Part shown: in pieces, positions 13,726 to 23,865 of the stretch
Layout of the letters: every line of letters starts with the position of its first letter
Numbering within the stretch: the stretch's first letter is position 1
Assembly (NCBI GenBank): GCA_964034945.1
Contig: OZ035963.1
Span: 124,001-188,000 of the forward strand
Source: Chrysopilus asiliformis
Taxonomy: Eukaryota; Arthropoda; Insecta; Diptera; Rhagionidae
DNA: 64,000 nt
Direction: 5' to 3'
Translations under genes and position numbers: made by a program
The notes under the pieces: generated by a model
The model's database searches: none
Told to the model about the DNA's origin: nothing
Seen by the model: the letters and a program-made list of their open reading frames with translations, nothing else

Positions 13726-15750
13726 TCTGCTACGCAACGCGACAGACAAACGACACGAATGAATCTACGGAAGCGACCAGAGAGAATGGGAACGGGGAAG
13801 AATCTTTCTTGTTCCCGTTGGCGGTGCTGCTATGGTTATCACTCAAAAATACCAGCGAATTCTATTGCGTTAAAGTGTCTGTATTTTAATATCAATTCCG
13901 TTTGATTTTCGGGGGCTGTGAAATTCGAGCAACAATAGCAATAGTAACAGAAAAAAAAAGATTATTGAATGTATTTTGAAAAAAATCGATTGCTCCTCGG
14001 CTTGAGTTCTGTTATATGCGCGGCAGCGAGGAGAAAGCAGAGTACGCTTCTTCGACACCTCCCCGATTGTATTCTACGTTGGCTGACACTGCTTTGAGAC
14101 TTTTTTTGACTTTGCTTTGCTTTGTGTGGAATGTGGGAGGTGAAAATCCCTGAGAAGTCTGATGGGAATAAGGGAACGAAAACTCAGCTGCTGCTCCCGC
14201 CCGATATTCTTTCCGTCACTGGAAGCTTTTTGACTGCTGCTGACAGCAACAACGATCTATGAGGCGCCCAAAAGAAAATGACCGATTTTTAAGACTTCTC
14301 AGCGGTTAATTCCAAACTGAATCCCGATTGCAAAACGCAGGAACGGAAAGACTTTTCTTCAGACTAAATTTTGTGACTGGTAGCTTCTCCCAAATTCGAT
14401 TAGCAAAAATCAGGAACCTTACATCATAACCGTAGAAGGCCGCTGTTTTCCTTTGCTGCTGCTGGTGTGGTCTGAGATGTCAAGGAAGTGTCTGGGAAAA
14501 CGTCAACGAGACAAACCACCGGCAAGACCAGAAATGACATTTTATTGCATTCTCGAGACCGTCGAAAAAGGAGCGTAATAGGAAGGAAGCTCGCGTAAAA
14601 CCACAGCGAAAATTATCTAACGGAGCAGAGCTACGGCAGGGTTGACGTTTTATGCAATTTATCTCTCGGTTTGTGGATCTTTTTCGTAACTGCTGCGACT
14701 GTTTTTTTTATCTTGTGTTTTGTTTTGCTTTTGGTCTGGCGTTTTATTAAATTAAAACGATGTCAGATGACCAAATGCTGTTGTGTTTATTTTCAATTTT
14801 TTTTTGTTCGCTTCGAACTCGCACTTTTTTCACTCGATGAAAAACTACTGTCCGTGCGTCGTCTCTCTGCCCCCCGCGCACACACCTAAAACAAAAAACA
14901 AACACAAACTCAGCGGAAACACACCAAAATGGGAGAACAAATTACTTTCTTTTATTATTATTCCAGCTTTGGCCGCTTTAATCGGATTCGATTTGATTTG
15001 AGTTTATTTTCCACTATAAACTTCCGTCGTTCTTATCTCTAATTTCATATCGCGACATTTTCAAATGACGACTTCTCGCCGTGATAAGAGTTGCACAGAA
15101 ACGAAACGCAAAGTCAACAAAAACAAAAAATACCACCAGCAAAATCGAGAAAAGGGGCGACTTGAGGCTTCTGGGGAAACTGTTTTTCCCTGCACTAGCT
15201 ATCAATGGGTTTTTCAAAGACTTGAAAAGTTTTCTTCAGTCGCAAAAGGACGAAAAATTCACTTCCGTTTTTCAATTGTCGCCGCAATTTTTGACTTTGG
15301 ACTTTTATCACTATTTGCACTCGATTTTCAGTTGGTATTTCGGTGAGGCGGCGAGTGGTGGAAGTCGTGAAGCGCAGTTTATCGACTTTATCGCAATCTG
15401 CAAAATTTTTATCACTTCTTTCAGCTGTTTTCAGCCCCACTTTTATTGAACTTCATTGCTTTTCTTTTTTTTTATGAATCTTTCAAGCTAGTTCGCTTGA
15501 CACCCACCAATTGTTTTTCTGTCGCCACATTCTATCTGAAATGAAAATTTCAATCATTTTTTATTCGTTCTTTTAGATTTGAGCTCTGTGGATTTGGGTT
15601 TCTAGGAAAAAATTCCAGTATATTCCTGTTTTGAAGCGAATTGATGCGGAATTGTGGGAAAAAATTTTAAAATTACCACTTTTTACACGCCATCCAGACC
15701 TGCCAGGACTGTTGACAGGACTGTTAACAGAAATGTCATTAGAAAATTCT

Positions 15751-15882
15751 GAGGCCTTATTACCGAACACGATACGATTAGTTCGTATCGTAAATTCAAT
15801 GTTGTTGTTAGTGTTTTACACTAACAACAACATGGAGTTTACGACTCGATCCAATCATATCGTGTTCGGTAATAAGGCCTCT
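15751..15882. repeat. Long palindrome (foldback MITE remnant)
   Basis: Two arms of about 64 bp, 15751-15814 and 15818-15882, begin and end with AGGCCTTATTACCGAACACG and its complement and meet at a three-base loop flanked by TAGTGT and ACACTA. Pairing is good with a few mismatches in the middle. The hAT element begins only 8 bp after the right arm, so it appears to have inserted at the edge of this older foldback element. Confidence 0.75.
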
Positions 15883-16600
15883 GTTGTGATCAGTGATGCG
15901 CATGATAAAAAAATTTTTGTATCAAATTTTTCAGAAAAAAGTATCAAAAAGTATCAACCTAAGGAAAAGACGTAAAAACGTAAAAAAAGCAGCAACAATT
16001 TTATTTTCGGAAAAAAATCATAATTTTCAGATTATTTGTTATAATTTCAAAACTAGCAGGTCGATTCTTTTATATAATCACATACAAAAAATCAAACGTA
16101 TAACAAAAAAAAAACATTTCATTGGTTTAAATAACACAGTTAATTATGTAAAGAAAAAAATAAAACTACAAAATTACTGAAGTATAGTATTTTCAGATAA
16201 TTCTTTTGAAAACATAATACATTCCACCGTGCTCAAGTCAAAGCGGTTGGACTTTTTTGTTTTTATCAAATTTAGTTCTGATATTGTCCGTCTCATTCGT
16301 CTGCACATATTCAGGAAAATGAATTGTATTTACATAGCAATACGGCTTATTTCTTGCTTAAGATTACAGGTAGGCTGAGTTCATAATAATGCGATAATTT
16401 GTGTAGTGTTTACCAACTTTCGCATAATGTTGACTGATACAATTTTAATTTGAAAAAAACCTTTTACTGTCATTTTTTAGAAAAAGTATTAATTTCATGA
16501 TATTTAGGGAAAAATGTATCTTTGTATCAAAAGTGAAATTTATGAAAAATAAGTATCGAAATTGATACAAATGTATCAAATGCGCATCACTGGTTGTGAT
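15883..16600. mobile_element. Non-autonomous hAT-type transposon with 8-bp target duplication
   Basis: The element proper is 15891-16592 (702 bp). It starts CAGTGATGCGCAT and ends with the exact complement ATGCGCATCACTG. It is bracketed by identical 8-bp copies of GTTGTGAT at 15883-15890 and 16593-16600. CAGTG-type ends and an 8-bp duplication are hallmarks of the hAT superfamily. The interior is AT-rich, repeats GTATCA-like motifs near both ends, and shows no transposase frame, so it depends on a transposase made elsewhere. Perfect duplications suggest a fairly young insertion. Confidence 0.85.
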
Positions 16601-17193
16601 GTAGGTGGGCTGCTGATTCTGGCATGACGTTTCAGTTCCAGAAATGCGTTGAGCAGTAAACAATTGAGTAGTAAATATGACGATCTCAGTGATTTCACTT
16701 TTTTCTTTAAAATCTCCGTACTAAAATTAAATTCGGCCTCCAGCTGCTCTCACGATGCCTTTTTCAAATCATTTCTTTGTAGAAATTACTTTTGAACAGC
16801 ATTCGTTTATAGAACGGAGCGTCTCTGCACGTGAAAAATTAGAATCCGCCATCTTAAATTCCATTTCTGTTACAATTTCTGTTAGCAAAGATGTCAGCAA
16901 AAACTGTCAGACTTTTCTGTCGTAACAGCTGACATTTCAATCTTCACTAGACATAACATCAGACGTAACAGCGACAGTGACGGGATTCATGGCAGGTGTG
17001 GATTACTAGTTACTGAAAATGTCCTTTTTGAACGAATTTTTCAATTTGCTCCTTTTTGAACAAAATTGCGCAAGTTTTCAGTACAAAAATTTGATGTACC
17101 TGACTCACTTTATGTTTTTCGTAATGTCAACGCTGAACGGCCAATTTCCGTAGCTGTTTGACAGCGAAAAGAAAATAAGTGACGTGAACGAAA

Positions 17194-20084
17194 ATGTCTT
17201 CGGCGACGGTAAGAAATGTAAGGTTTTTGCATGCTTTTACGCTTGTTTTTTAATAATTTTTTGCATATACAATGAATTTAGAATGCCATTTCATTAATCT
17301 ATTCAGTTTTGGTAATATTTACAGGAGGGAAATTATGGAAAATCTGACTGAAATGTTCTCATGCTGAGGATATTTTTATCTTTTGGCACATTTTTGAGAA
17401 AGCATATTTTTAACAATTTCTACTGCTATCTTAGAAGCTTTTTAGTAATATTTAACGCTAATCCATGTTATACTAACAACATTATTAACAAAAAAAAAGT
17501 CATGCAAAAATTAGAGTGAAATTGCGTACCAAGAATTGCAAAATTTTATCTTGCTTGAAAACTCAAGGAAAATTTTAGAAAATCGCGGTGGCGAAGTGTT
17601 CAGATACACAGGGCATGGTTAAAAAAGATTATTTACACCCTAAAAAGTACAAATTTATTACATAGTAACCGAAAAGACGGCTATTACCACATTTTCAATA
17701 GTTATGTACTTCTTTGACCAACTTTTTTGACCAAATGCTGTCTACCCTGCCGCTTCGCCACTGGAAAAATGAGTAGTTTTAAGTTGAGAAACCCCGTAAT
17801 GAAAAAAATGCAAGGTTTCGGGAGATTTTGATGACTGCACCTGAAAAAAAGTCGCATGCAATCAAAAGTGGCAAAAAATTTGCTTATCTTATTTTTTAAT
17901 TAATTCATCTTTTGTTGATAAAAAGTAGCTGATAATTATTTAAAACTATTGCGAAATAAGTAAAAAAAAAGTAATTGCATGGTAAACAATGACAAATTAA
18001 AAAGTTTTTTTTTTGACCCCTTAACAGTATCACATTCAAAAAAGCATTTCTAGAGATACTTGCTTCTCGTTTACTGATAAATTAAAAAAAAGCTTTAAAA
18101 TCGCGATTAAGAAAATCTTTAGGACGGCAAATTTTGATATATTTCGCACCAGTCGACGTCCTTAACATTTACAAGAGCTACATTCGACCGAGACTCGAGT
18201 ACAATTCGCACATTTGGGCTGGAGCCCCAAAAACTGTCCTCCAACTGCTGGACCGAATCCAAAAACGTGCGATCCGACTAATTGGAGACAAGTCTTTGAC
18301 AGATTCATTACCGTCTCTCGAGCATCGTCGCTCTGTTGGAGTACTCAGCATATTCTACAAATATTTCAATGGGAAATGTTCCACCGAAATTTCCCAACTT
18401 ATTCCTCCACGGTATATTTTCCCTAGACCCTCTCGTGCAGCTACACGTGCGCACGACTTCTTCCTTGAGCCTCCCCGCTTTCGTACAGTAAAGTTTAGGG
18501 GTTCCTTCATTCCGCGAACAACAAGACTTTGGAACAATTTACCATCCGATGTGTTCCCCCCGGACTATAACCCGCAGAAGTTCAAGGAGAACATAAATCG
18601 GCATCTCCTTTTGTCCTTCCAACCATCCCGAGCTGTGCTTCGGCATTAAAGGGTCTTCCCCTAAGCTCTGGCTGGATCTATAAAAAAAAAATAAAAAAAA
18701 AATAAAAAAAAAAAAAAAATCTCCTTTTAGCGCCACCAACCTTTGCTACGTCACTCCTAATTACACTAGATATGGATATCTCTTCACATTTCCTATATAA
18801 TTTGTTTCAAACTTATTCAATATCTATTTTGCGGCTCTAAAATCCATCAAATATAAATGTTATCGGTCCTTTAATCCGAGACAAAATATGATTTTGCAGC
18901 CCTTATTAGAAAATCGTTTCCTATTTCTAGTAGAATCATTTTTGGTTGTTTTTACTGCACTAACACTTAAAATCGCTTTTAAAAGCCGTATTTTTATATC
19001 CGCTCCTAACAATTTTTGTCGTTTTTTAAAAATTTAGATTCCCTTGCTAGATGACGACACAGTTCCATTCGGGGAGGAGGAGGAACTTGGAGATACTACA
19101 AAGAAATACTCGTAAGGAATTGAACTTCTATATATTTTTACAAAATCTTTGAAAAACATCAATTTTTCAGCCATCCTTACGTAACGTTTTTCCATTTATG
19201 CTTTCGCGGCCTGGCGATAGTTACGTACATTTTGTGCGGATGGTTTAGCGATTCATTCATAACGAGTTTTGTGATGGTGGTGTTGTTGCTGTCAGCTGAC
19301 TTTTGGACGGTAAGAAAATGCTTTGCTTCAGTGGTGCTCAGAGGCTGAAGACTTTTCATTACTTTTGTTTAATTTTCTGTTATAAAAAGAATTTGTTTCG
19401 GATTTCAAACCATTCCTCTATACTCTAACCCTCCTCTGGCTACGCTACTGCTTGTATAGCTTGTATCACCAAAATTGTTTTCATGAGAAATTTGCATCCG
19501 CAGGTGAAAAACATAACCGGCCGTCTGCTAGTCGGCCTCCGATGGTGGAATTACGTGGACGACGAGGGAAAATCGCATTGGGTCTTCGAATCTAGAAAGG
19601 TGACAATTCAGAATTGAACAAATAAAACTAACACGAAGATCTTTTATACCTTATACGAGCCCTTTTTTCGTTTTTTTTTCTTATTTTCATTTCCTTATCG
19701 CTGCGGCGTGTCTTCCGTTACCCGTTTTTTGTTTTCGGTTGCATTTGCTTTGTGTTTTAGGGCACACTCTCACAGGGCCGCGTCAATCCAAACGAGGCGA
19801 GGGTATTTTGGCTGGCGCTGATCCTGTGTCCCGCCCTCTGGGTGATCTTCTTCATTGTGGCGCTCTTCGGACTCAAATTCAAATGGCTGCTGCTTGTCAT
19901 TATCGCTCTGTCGCTAACCGGAGCGAATCTCTATGGCTACGTGAAGTGCAATTTCGGTGCGAGCAAAGACCTCAACTCGGCAGCAACGGATTTCGTTAAG
20001 ACGCAAATTTTCAGAAATGCCGTGGATATTATGACGAAGCCGACACCGCAACCGACGACGGCGAGGCCAACGGGAATTGTTTAA
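17194..20084 (+). CDS. TVP23: Golgi membrane protein TVP23 homolog (FAM18), complete, five exons
   Basis: Coding exons are 17194-17208, 19038-19111, 19171-19309, 19504-19599 and 19761-20084; all introns are GT-AG and phases agree, giving 215 residues (human TVP23B has about 205). The start is fixed by an in-frame TGA at 17185. Family blocks are clear: [37 protein letters not shown] and [10 protein letters not shown]. Four hydrophobic segments lie near residues 32-52, 56-73, 121-145 and 147-165, with an acidic N-terminus (EEEEL) and a Pro/Thr-rich tail. Known for the family: a conserved multispanning protein of the late Golgi, linked to vesicle traffic together with YIP-family proteins. Intron 1 (1.8 kb) carries a retrotransposon fragment; the other introns are 59-194 bp. 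The gene lies 3.8 kb upstream of TMF1 in the same orientation. Confidence 0.95.
18075..18719 (+). mobile_element. 3' end of a non-LTR (LINE) retrotransposon inside TVP23 intron 1
   Basis: The frame 18134-18649 (open upstream to about 18075) encodes the typical C-terminus following a LINE reverse transcriptase: [21 protein letters not shown], then [15 protein letters not shown], and [18 protein letters not shown] near the end. It stops at TAA 18647-18649, and the element ends in an A-rich (ATAAAAAAA)n tail at 18680-18719. This end is characteristic of Jockey/CR1-like elements of arthropods. The catalytic reverse transcriptase and endonuclease parts are absent, so it is a dead 5'-truncated copy. 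It has the same orientation as the host gene. I could not define a target duplication. Confidence 0.85.
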
Positions 20085-20365
20085 GGAGGCGAACGACGAT
20101 GACGTCCTTTCATGTCGACGAGAAACCATTCCTGAATAATATAATTCGCCATTTTTTGCAAGTTATTAGGCTTAATTTATTACAAAATAATAATATTTAT
20201 GTTTGTGATTTTAATCTAATTAATATTTTTGATGAATGTACGTTTAATAATGAAAGTCTGTGTGGTATGGCATCAATCAGTTTTTCGTTATCTACATCCC
20301 GAGCTATTACTATTAAAGATGATACTACGATTTTCAAAAAGCAAGTTCTGCTGATTTTTATGTTA

Positions 20366-20371
20366 AATAAA
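20366..20371 (+). promoter_or_regulatory. Candidate polyadenylation signal of TVP23
   Basis: The first good AATAAA after the TVP23 stop codon, about 280 bases downstream, in AT-rich sequence. It would give a 3' UTR of roughly 300 bases. The cleavage site itself cannot be read from sequence. Confidence 0.5.
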
Positions 20372-20419
20372 TTTAATGTAAGAAATTTTAATTAATGTTG
20401 AATCAATTTATATTCGTTT

Positions 20420-21297
20420 GGGGCTGTTCATAAAATACCGAGAGCAGATTTTTGTCTTTTCGGGACTCTCTCTCTCACCCTTTTCTCCATTCCTTCCACC
20501 TGCTTTTAGTAGTCACGCTTTTTCGTGATTCTTTTTCGTGATTTTTAGTAGTCACGCTTTTTCGTGATTTTTCTAATGGGATTCCATTTTGATGCAGCGA
20601 ATTTTACGCTCTTAAACATATTGGAGTTAAAAAAGGACTTATTTATTGTTTAACCATTGAAACATTTCTGATTCATGGTTTATACTCGACCTTTTAGCAT
20701 TGAATCCTATTGGAATTTCTCGGCTTATAAGGTCTGCAAAAACAACAAAATTATATTATTTTTGCGGATGTTTTCACATTCAAATTTCCCCCCAACAGGG
20801 TTTCAGGGCAAACATGCCCGACCTGTTGGGGGGAAATTTGGATGTGAAAACATCCGCAAAAATAATATAATTATTTTGCAAGAAAATTGCAGACCGTATA
20901 AGCCGAGAAATTCTAATAGGATTCAATGTTAAAAGGTCGAGTATAAACTATGAATCAGAAATGGTTCAATGGTTAAACACTAAATATAATAATTTTGTTG
21001 TATTATTTTTGTTTTTGCAGACCGTATAAGCCGAGAAATTCTAATAGGTTAAAAAAGGACCTTAAAACGACCCAAATGCTAATTTTGTCGTCCTAAACCA
21101 TCCTTTGCTCGTTTTAACGCTTTAAAACTCATTTAGTACCAACTTAAACACATTGTGTTAGTTAAAGGGTGTAAAATTGTCATTAATTGGGTTTTAACGT
21201 TAATTTTGATGCCATAGATGGATTAAGGGGTAATTTTTACGTCCCTTAAGCTTCCCCTCTCTCTCCTAAATGCATGACGTATTTTATGGACACTCCC
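20420..21297. mobile_element. Non-autonomous DNA transposon with GGGRSTGTYCATAAAATAC ends
   Basis: The left end reads GGGGCTGTTCATAAAATAC at 20420 and the right end, on the minus strand from 21297, reads GGGAGTGTCCATAAAATAC, followed on both sides by purine- and pyrimidine-rich sequence. The interior contains a duplicated TAGTCACGCTTTTTCGTGAT block (about 20510-20575) and a large foldback (20647-20979). There is no transposase frame. Similar ends occur elsewhere in the window. The target duplication is not clear, so the superfamily is not assigned. Confidence 0.55.
20647..20979. repeat. Large foldback inverted repeat (arms about 153-158 bp)
   Basis: Left arm 20647-20799 and right arm 20822-20979 are near-perfect complements around a 22-base centre that itself contains GGGCAAACATGCCC. 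The outer ends read TGTTTAACCATTGAA and its complement; the inner ends are CCCCCAACAGG and its complement. A third partial copy of the right-arm motif GCAGACCGTATAAGCCGAG follows at about 21018. Identical 13-base copies of GTTAAAAAAGGAC stand at 20626-20638 and 21048-21060, consistent with a target duplication around the whole block or with a local rearrangement. Confidence 0.85.
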
Positions 21298-21816
21298 TGA
21301 TTACTAACAAAGCGTTGGATTGAAAGTGATTCTAATTCTTTTTGAAATTTCATTCGCTTTTGATTAATCGAAGATGTTTTGATTCTTTGCAGAAGGATTA
21401 AATTATGGCCATCGAATTCAGGTTGTTTTTTATTCAAGTGATTTTTTTTATTAAGAAAACATGATTTGAAGTCGTTAAGCCATTCAATCCCCATTTTGAC
21501 GCCCTGATATAACCTTAAACCCATTTTGAGGCCTTTACGTTCATCTAGTGTTCATGTTCTAATAATTTTAACCTCTGTCTTCTACGCTTATGAGATTTTA
21601 AAGAAAAATCCTCTAAAAAACCATTGATAATTTAAAAAAACATTCATTTAAAACCCACTGTCGCCAATCGAAGTTACATATTATAATTTGAAAGTATCGC
21701 AGTGAAAGAAAAACTGCTCCGGCCATGGCCGTGATCTGAAAATATTCAAATGAAAACGCTTTAGGTATGAAAAAAATAGACAAAAATAAAAATGCTAAAT
21801 ATACAACAAAATCAAC

Positions 21817-21825
21817 AAAAAAAAA
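21817..21825 (-). terminator. RNA polymerase III terminator of tRNA-Ile
   Basis: A run of nine T on the minus strand, four bases after the tRNA discriminator base, is the expected Pol III stop. Confidence 0.85.
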
Positions 21826-21829
21826 TCAG

Positions 21830-21921
21830 TGCTCCAGGTGAGGCTCGAACTCACAACCCCGGCATTGCTCACAAGTTACTGATTATAAGTACCGTGCGCT
21901 AACCAATTGCGCCACTGGAGC
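21830..21921 (-). tRNA. tRNA-Ile (anticodon UAU) with an 18-nt intron
   Basis: The minus strand gives a full cloverleaf: acceptor stem GCTCCAG/CTGGAGC with discriminator A, D arm GCGC...GCGC, anticodon stem CGGTA/TGCCG, and T arm GTGAG-TTCGAGC-CTCAC. The anticodon loop CTTATAA carries TAT. It is interrupted after position 37 by an 18-base intron at 21866-21883, the canonical tRNA intron position. tRNA-Ile(UAU), which decodes AUA, carries an intron in other animals too. The internal A and B boxes look intact and a T9 terminator follows, so the gene should be active. Confidence 0.95.
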
Positions 21922-23832
21922 TCCACGTGGCTGTCTTGGCTAATGAACATACAGTAGTTTCATGTTCAGGATACGGCAAAGTGTTTACCTAGCAAATGTT
22001 TAGATTTGGAATTTTCTATAAGAAATATATCTGTGTAAGGTTTATATTTGTTGTTTTTTTGCAAATTATGCCTTATTTCACCTGCAAACGGCATATTTTT
22101 TTTAGAATTTCTATCTGGTTTAATTTTTGGGTAAAGTAGCAAATTTTGTGATGAATTTGTTAAATTAATTACTAATTTTACTGAAATCACAAAGAAAATA
22201 TCCTGTGAAGTGTTTTTAACTTAATTTTTCCAGGAATTTTGTTAAAAATCAGCCCAAAAAACTTTTTTTTAACTTCTCTAGATTCCTAAATTTAGTGATT
22301 GTATTTTTTTGTACTTTAATCTTTTTGCTTAAATTTAATTTTTAAAACGATTTTAAGAAAATTTTAAAAAGATTTCCTAAATTTTTTCAAACATCTTTTC
22401 TATCTTTTCTTTGCTTCGTCTTAATATTTGTTCAATTATTTTTGTTTAAAAACTGCAATAAATCTGTTTCTGGTTCAATTTTACCGTCTTAATTTAACCA
22501 CAAAATGACTGCTAAATGTTTAAATCATTTGATTTTGTAGTATTTCTTGAAAAAACTAAAAACAAATTGTTTAAAATATTCAAATATTCTTTGTTTTACT
22601 TTTTTTAGTTTTCTAATTTGAATTTCTGCTTGTAATTTAGAAAAATTTCGCAGAATTTGATATTTAAAAAAATATAAATCTGTTAAATGTTTTATGAAAT
22701 TACTTAATGAAAAAATCCTTTAAAAACCGACTTCTTAATACTACTATTGAATTATAAAATGAAATTTTTTTGCTTATTTTACTAGAATTTAGTTATAATG
22801 TGTATTTTTAAAAGTTAAAATTTTTATGATTTTTTTTGAACTATTCTTATGAATTAAGTAGAAATACTGTAAGCTGTTTTCATACTACTTTTCTAACATG
22901 AATTTCTACTCTCCTACTACAAAATTTACTTAATTTTCAGTTTAATTTACATTAAAAAAAAATAACTTTGTGGGGTTTAATTAAATAACTTTTGAGGTTT
23001 AGAATTATGAATTTGACAGCGGAAAAATAACCAACCAAAAATGTACTAGTGCGAATGCAACAGAAGGCTAATGAAAAAGAGAGAGCAAGTCAGCCATGTT
23101 GTCAATGGAAGAATTGCTGCGAAAATTCGGATAAAAAAGCAATTTCGAGCGAAAATCATATGCATTTTCTAAAGATTACTTCAGTAGTTGAAAATTTAAA
23201 GCTAGTATTACGTGTTTTCCAAATATTCAGTGAAATACAGTTAATTTTTCGGGTTAACTCGCAAGTGTTTATAAAACGAATGCCAAGTCACAAGAATTTT
23301 TCATTGCAAAAAATTGACAGAAAAAACAAATCGATGGGAATTTCATACACGAATTGTGCGATTTCTTCAAGTTTTAGTTGAAGTGCGGATTTTGATAAAC
23401 GATTGATAGTAAAAAGGAATCTTTGACGGAAATTCAGTTAAGAGGAGTTTGCAGAATTTGTCTGGCTTAAATAGCTTTTTTCTTTGTTTACGACTGTGGC
23501 CCACAGGAGATTTAATCACTGATCGACATAAATATCGCATTTCCAGAAATTTTGAAAATTGGCGAGGAATAAAGCAAACAAAAATTTTAGTTTTCAGAGG
23601 CGTAAATTGCGACTGCGACAGTTCAGTGACCTTGGCTGGCAGTTAACCTAAACTAGATTTTCAGCCAGAAAGCAGAAAAGGCAAAGTAAAGAAAAAAATA
23701 CTCAAAGCGCGCTGCCCCAAAACGAGTGCTGCCAGAGTTGCAGTATCTGATTTTGCCAACGTAAACAACAACGAACTCCAACCGTATGACAACAAAATCG
23801 ATAGAGCCTGCGTTTAGGCCGGGGATCGAGCT

Positions 23833-23862
23833 ATGCAAGGACTTCCTGCCGTTGATTTGTAG
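23833..23862 (+). CDS. Nine-residue upstream open reading frame before TMF1
   Basis: An ATG at 23833 opens a nine-codon frame that ends at TAG 23860-23862, three bases before the TMF1 ATG at 23866 and in the same frame. If the TMF1 transcript starts upstream of it without splicing, ribosomes would meet this frame first. The peptide would be MQGLPAVDL. Whether it is transcribed is not shown by the sequence. Confidence 0.35.
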   Translation: MQGLPAVDL

Positions 23863-23865
23863 AAA

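Larger units (their letters stand above)
13726..17193. other. Divergent intergenic spacer between ZNRF and TVP23
   Basis: The two genes point away from each other with about 3.5 kb between start codons, so promoters for both should lie here. I see no clear TATA box or initiator that I would defend. The right half is largely transposon-derived: a long hairpin at 15751-15882 and a hAT-type MITE at 15891-16592. About 14000-15500 is unique-looking and somewhat less AT-rich, which fits 5' UTR or regulatory sequence of ZNRF, but nothing specific can be assigned. Confidence 0.6.
20085..23865. other. Spacer between TVP23 and TMF1
   Basis: It begins with the TVP23 3' UTR, then a terminal-inverted-repeat element with a nested foldback (20420-21297), then the tRNA-Ile gene (21830-21921). 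From about 21950 to 23000 it is very AT-rich and I see nothing in it. 23040-23865 is more balanced in composition and probably holds the TMF1 promoter and 5' UTR, including a short upstream frame at 23833-23862. Confidence 0.6.

Noticed and set aside
13508..13762. Open frames on the plus strand opposite the ZNRF exon
   Set aside because: Shadow frames in GC-richer coding sequence with no recognisable protein.
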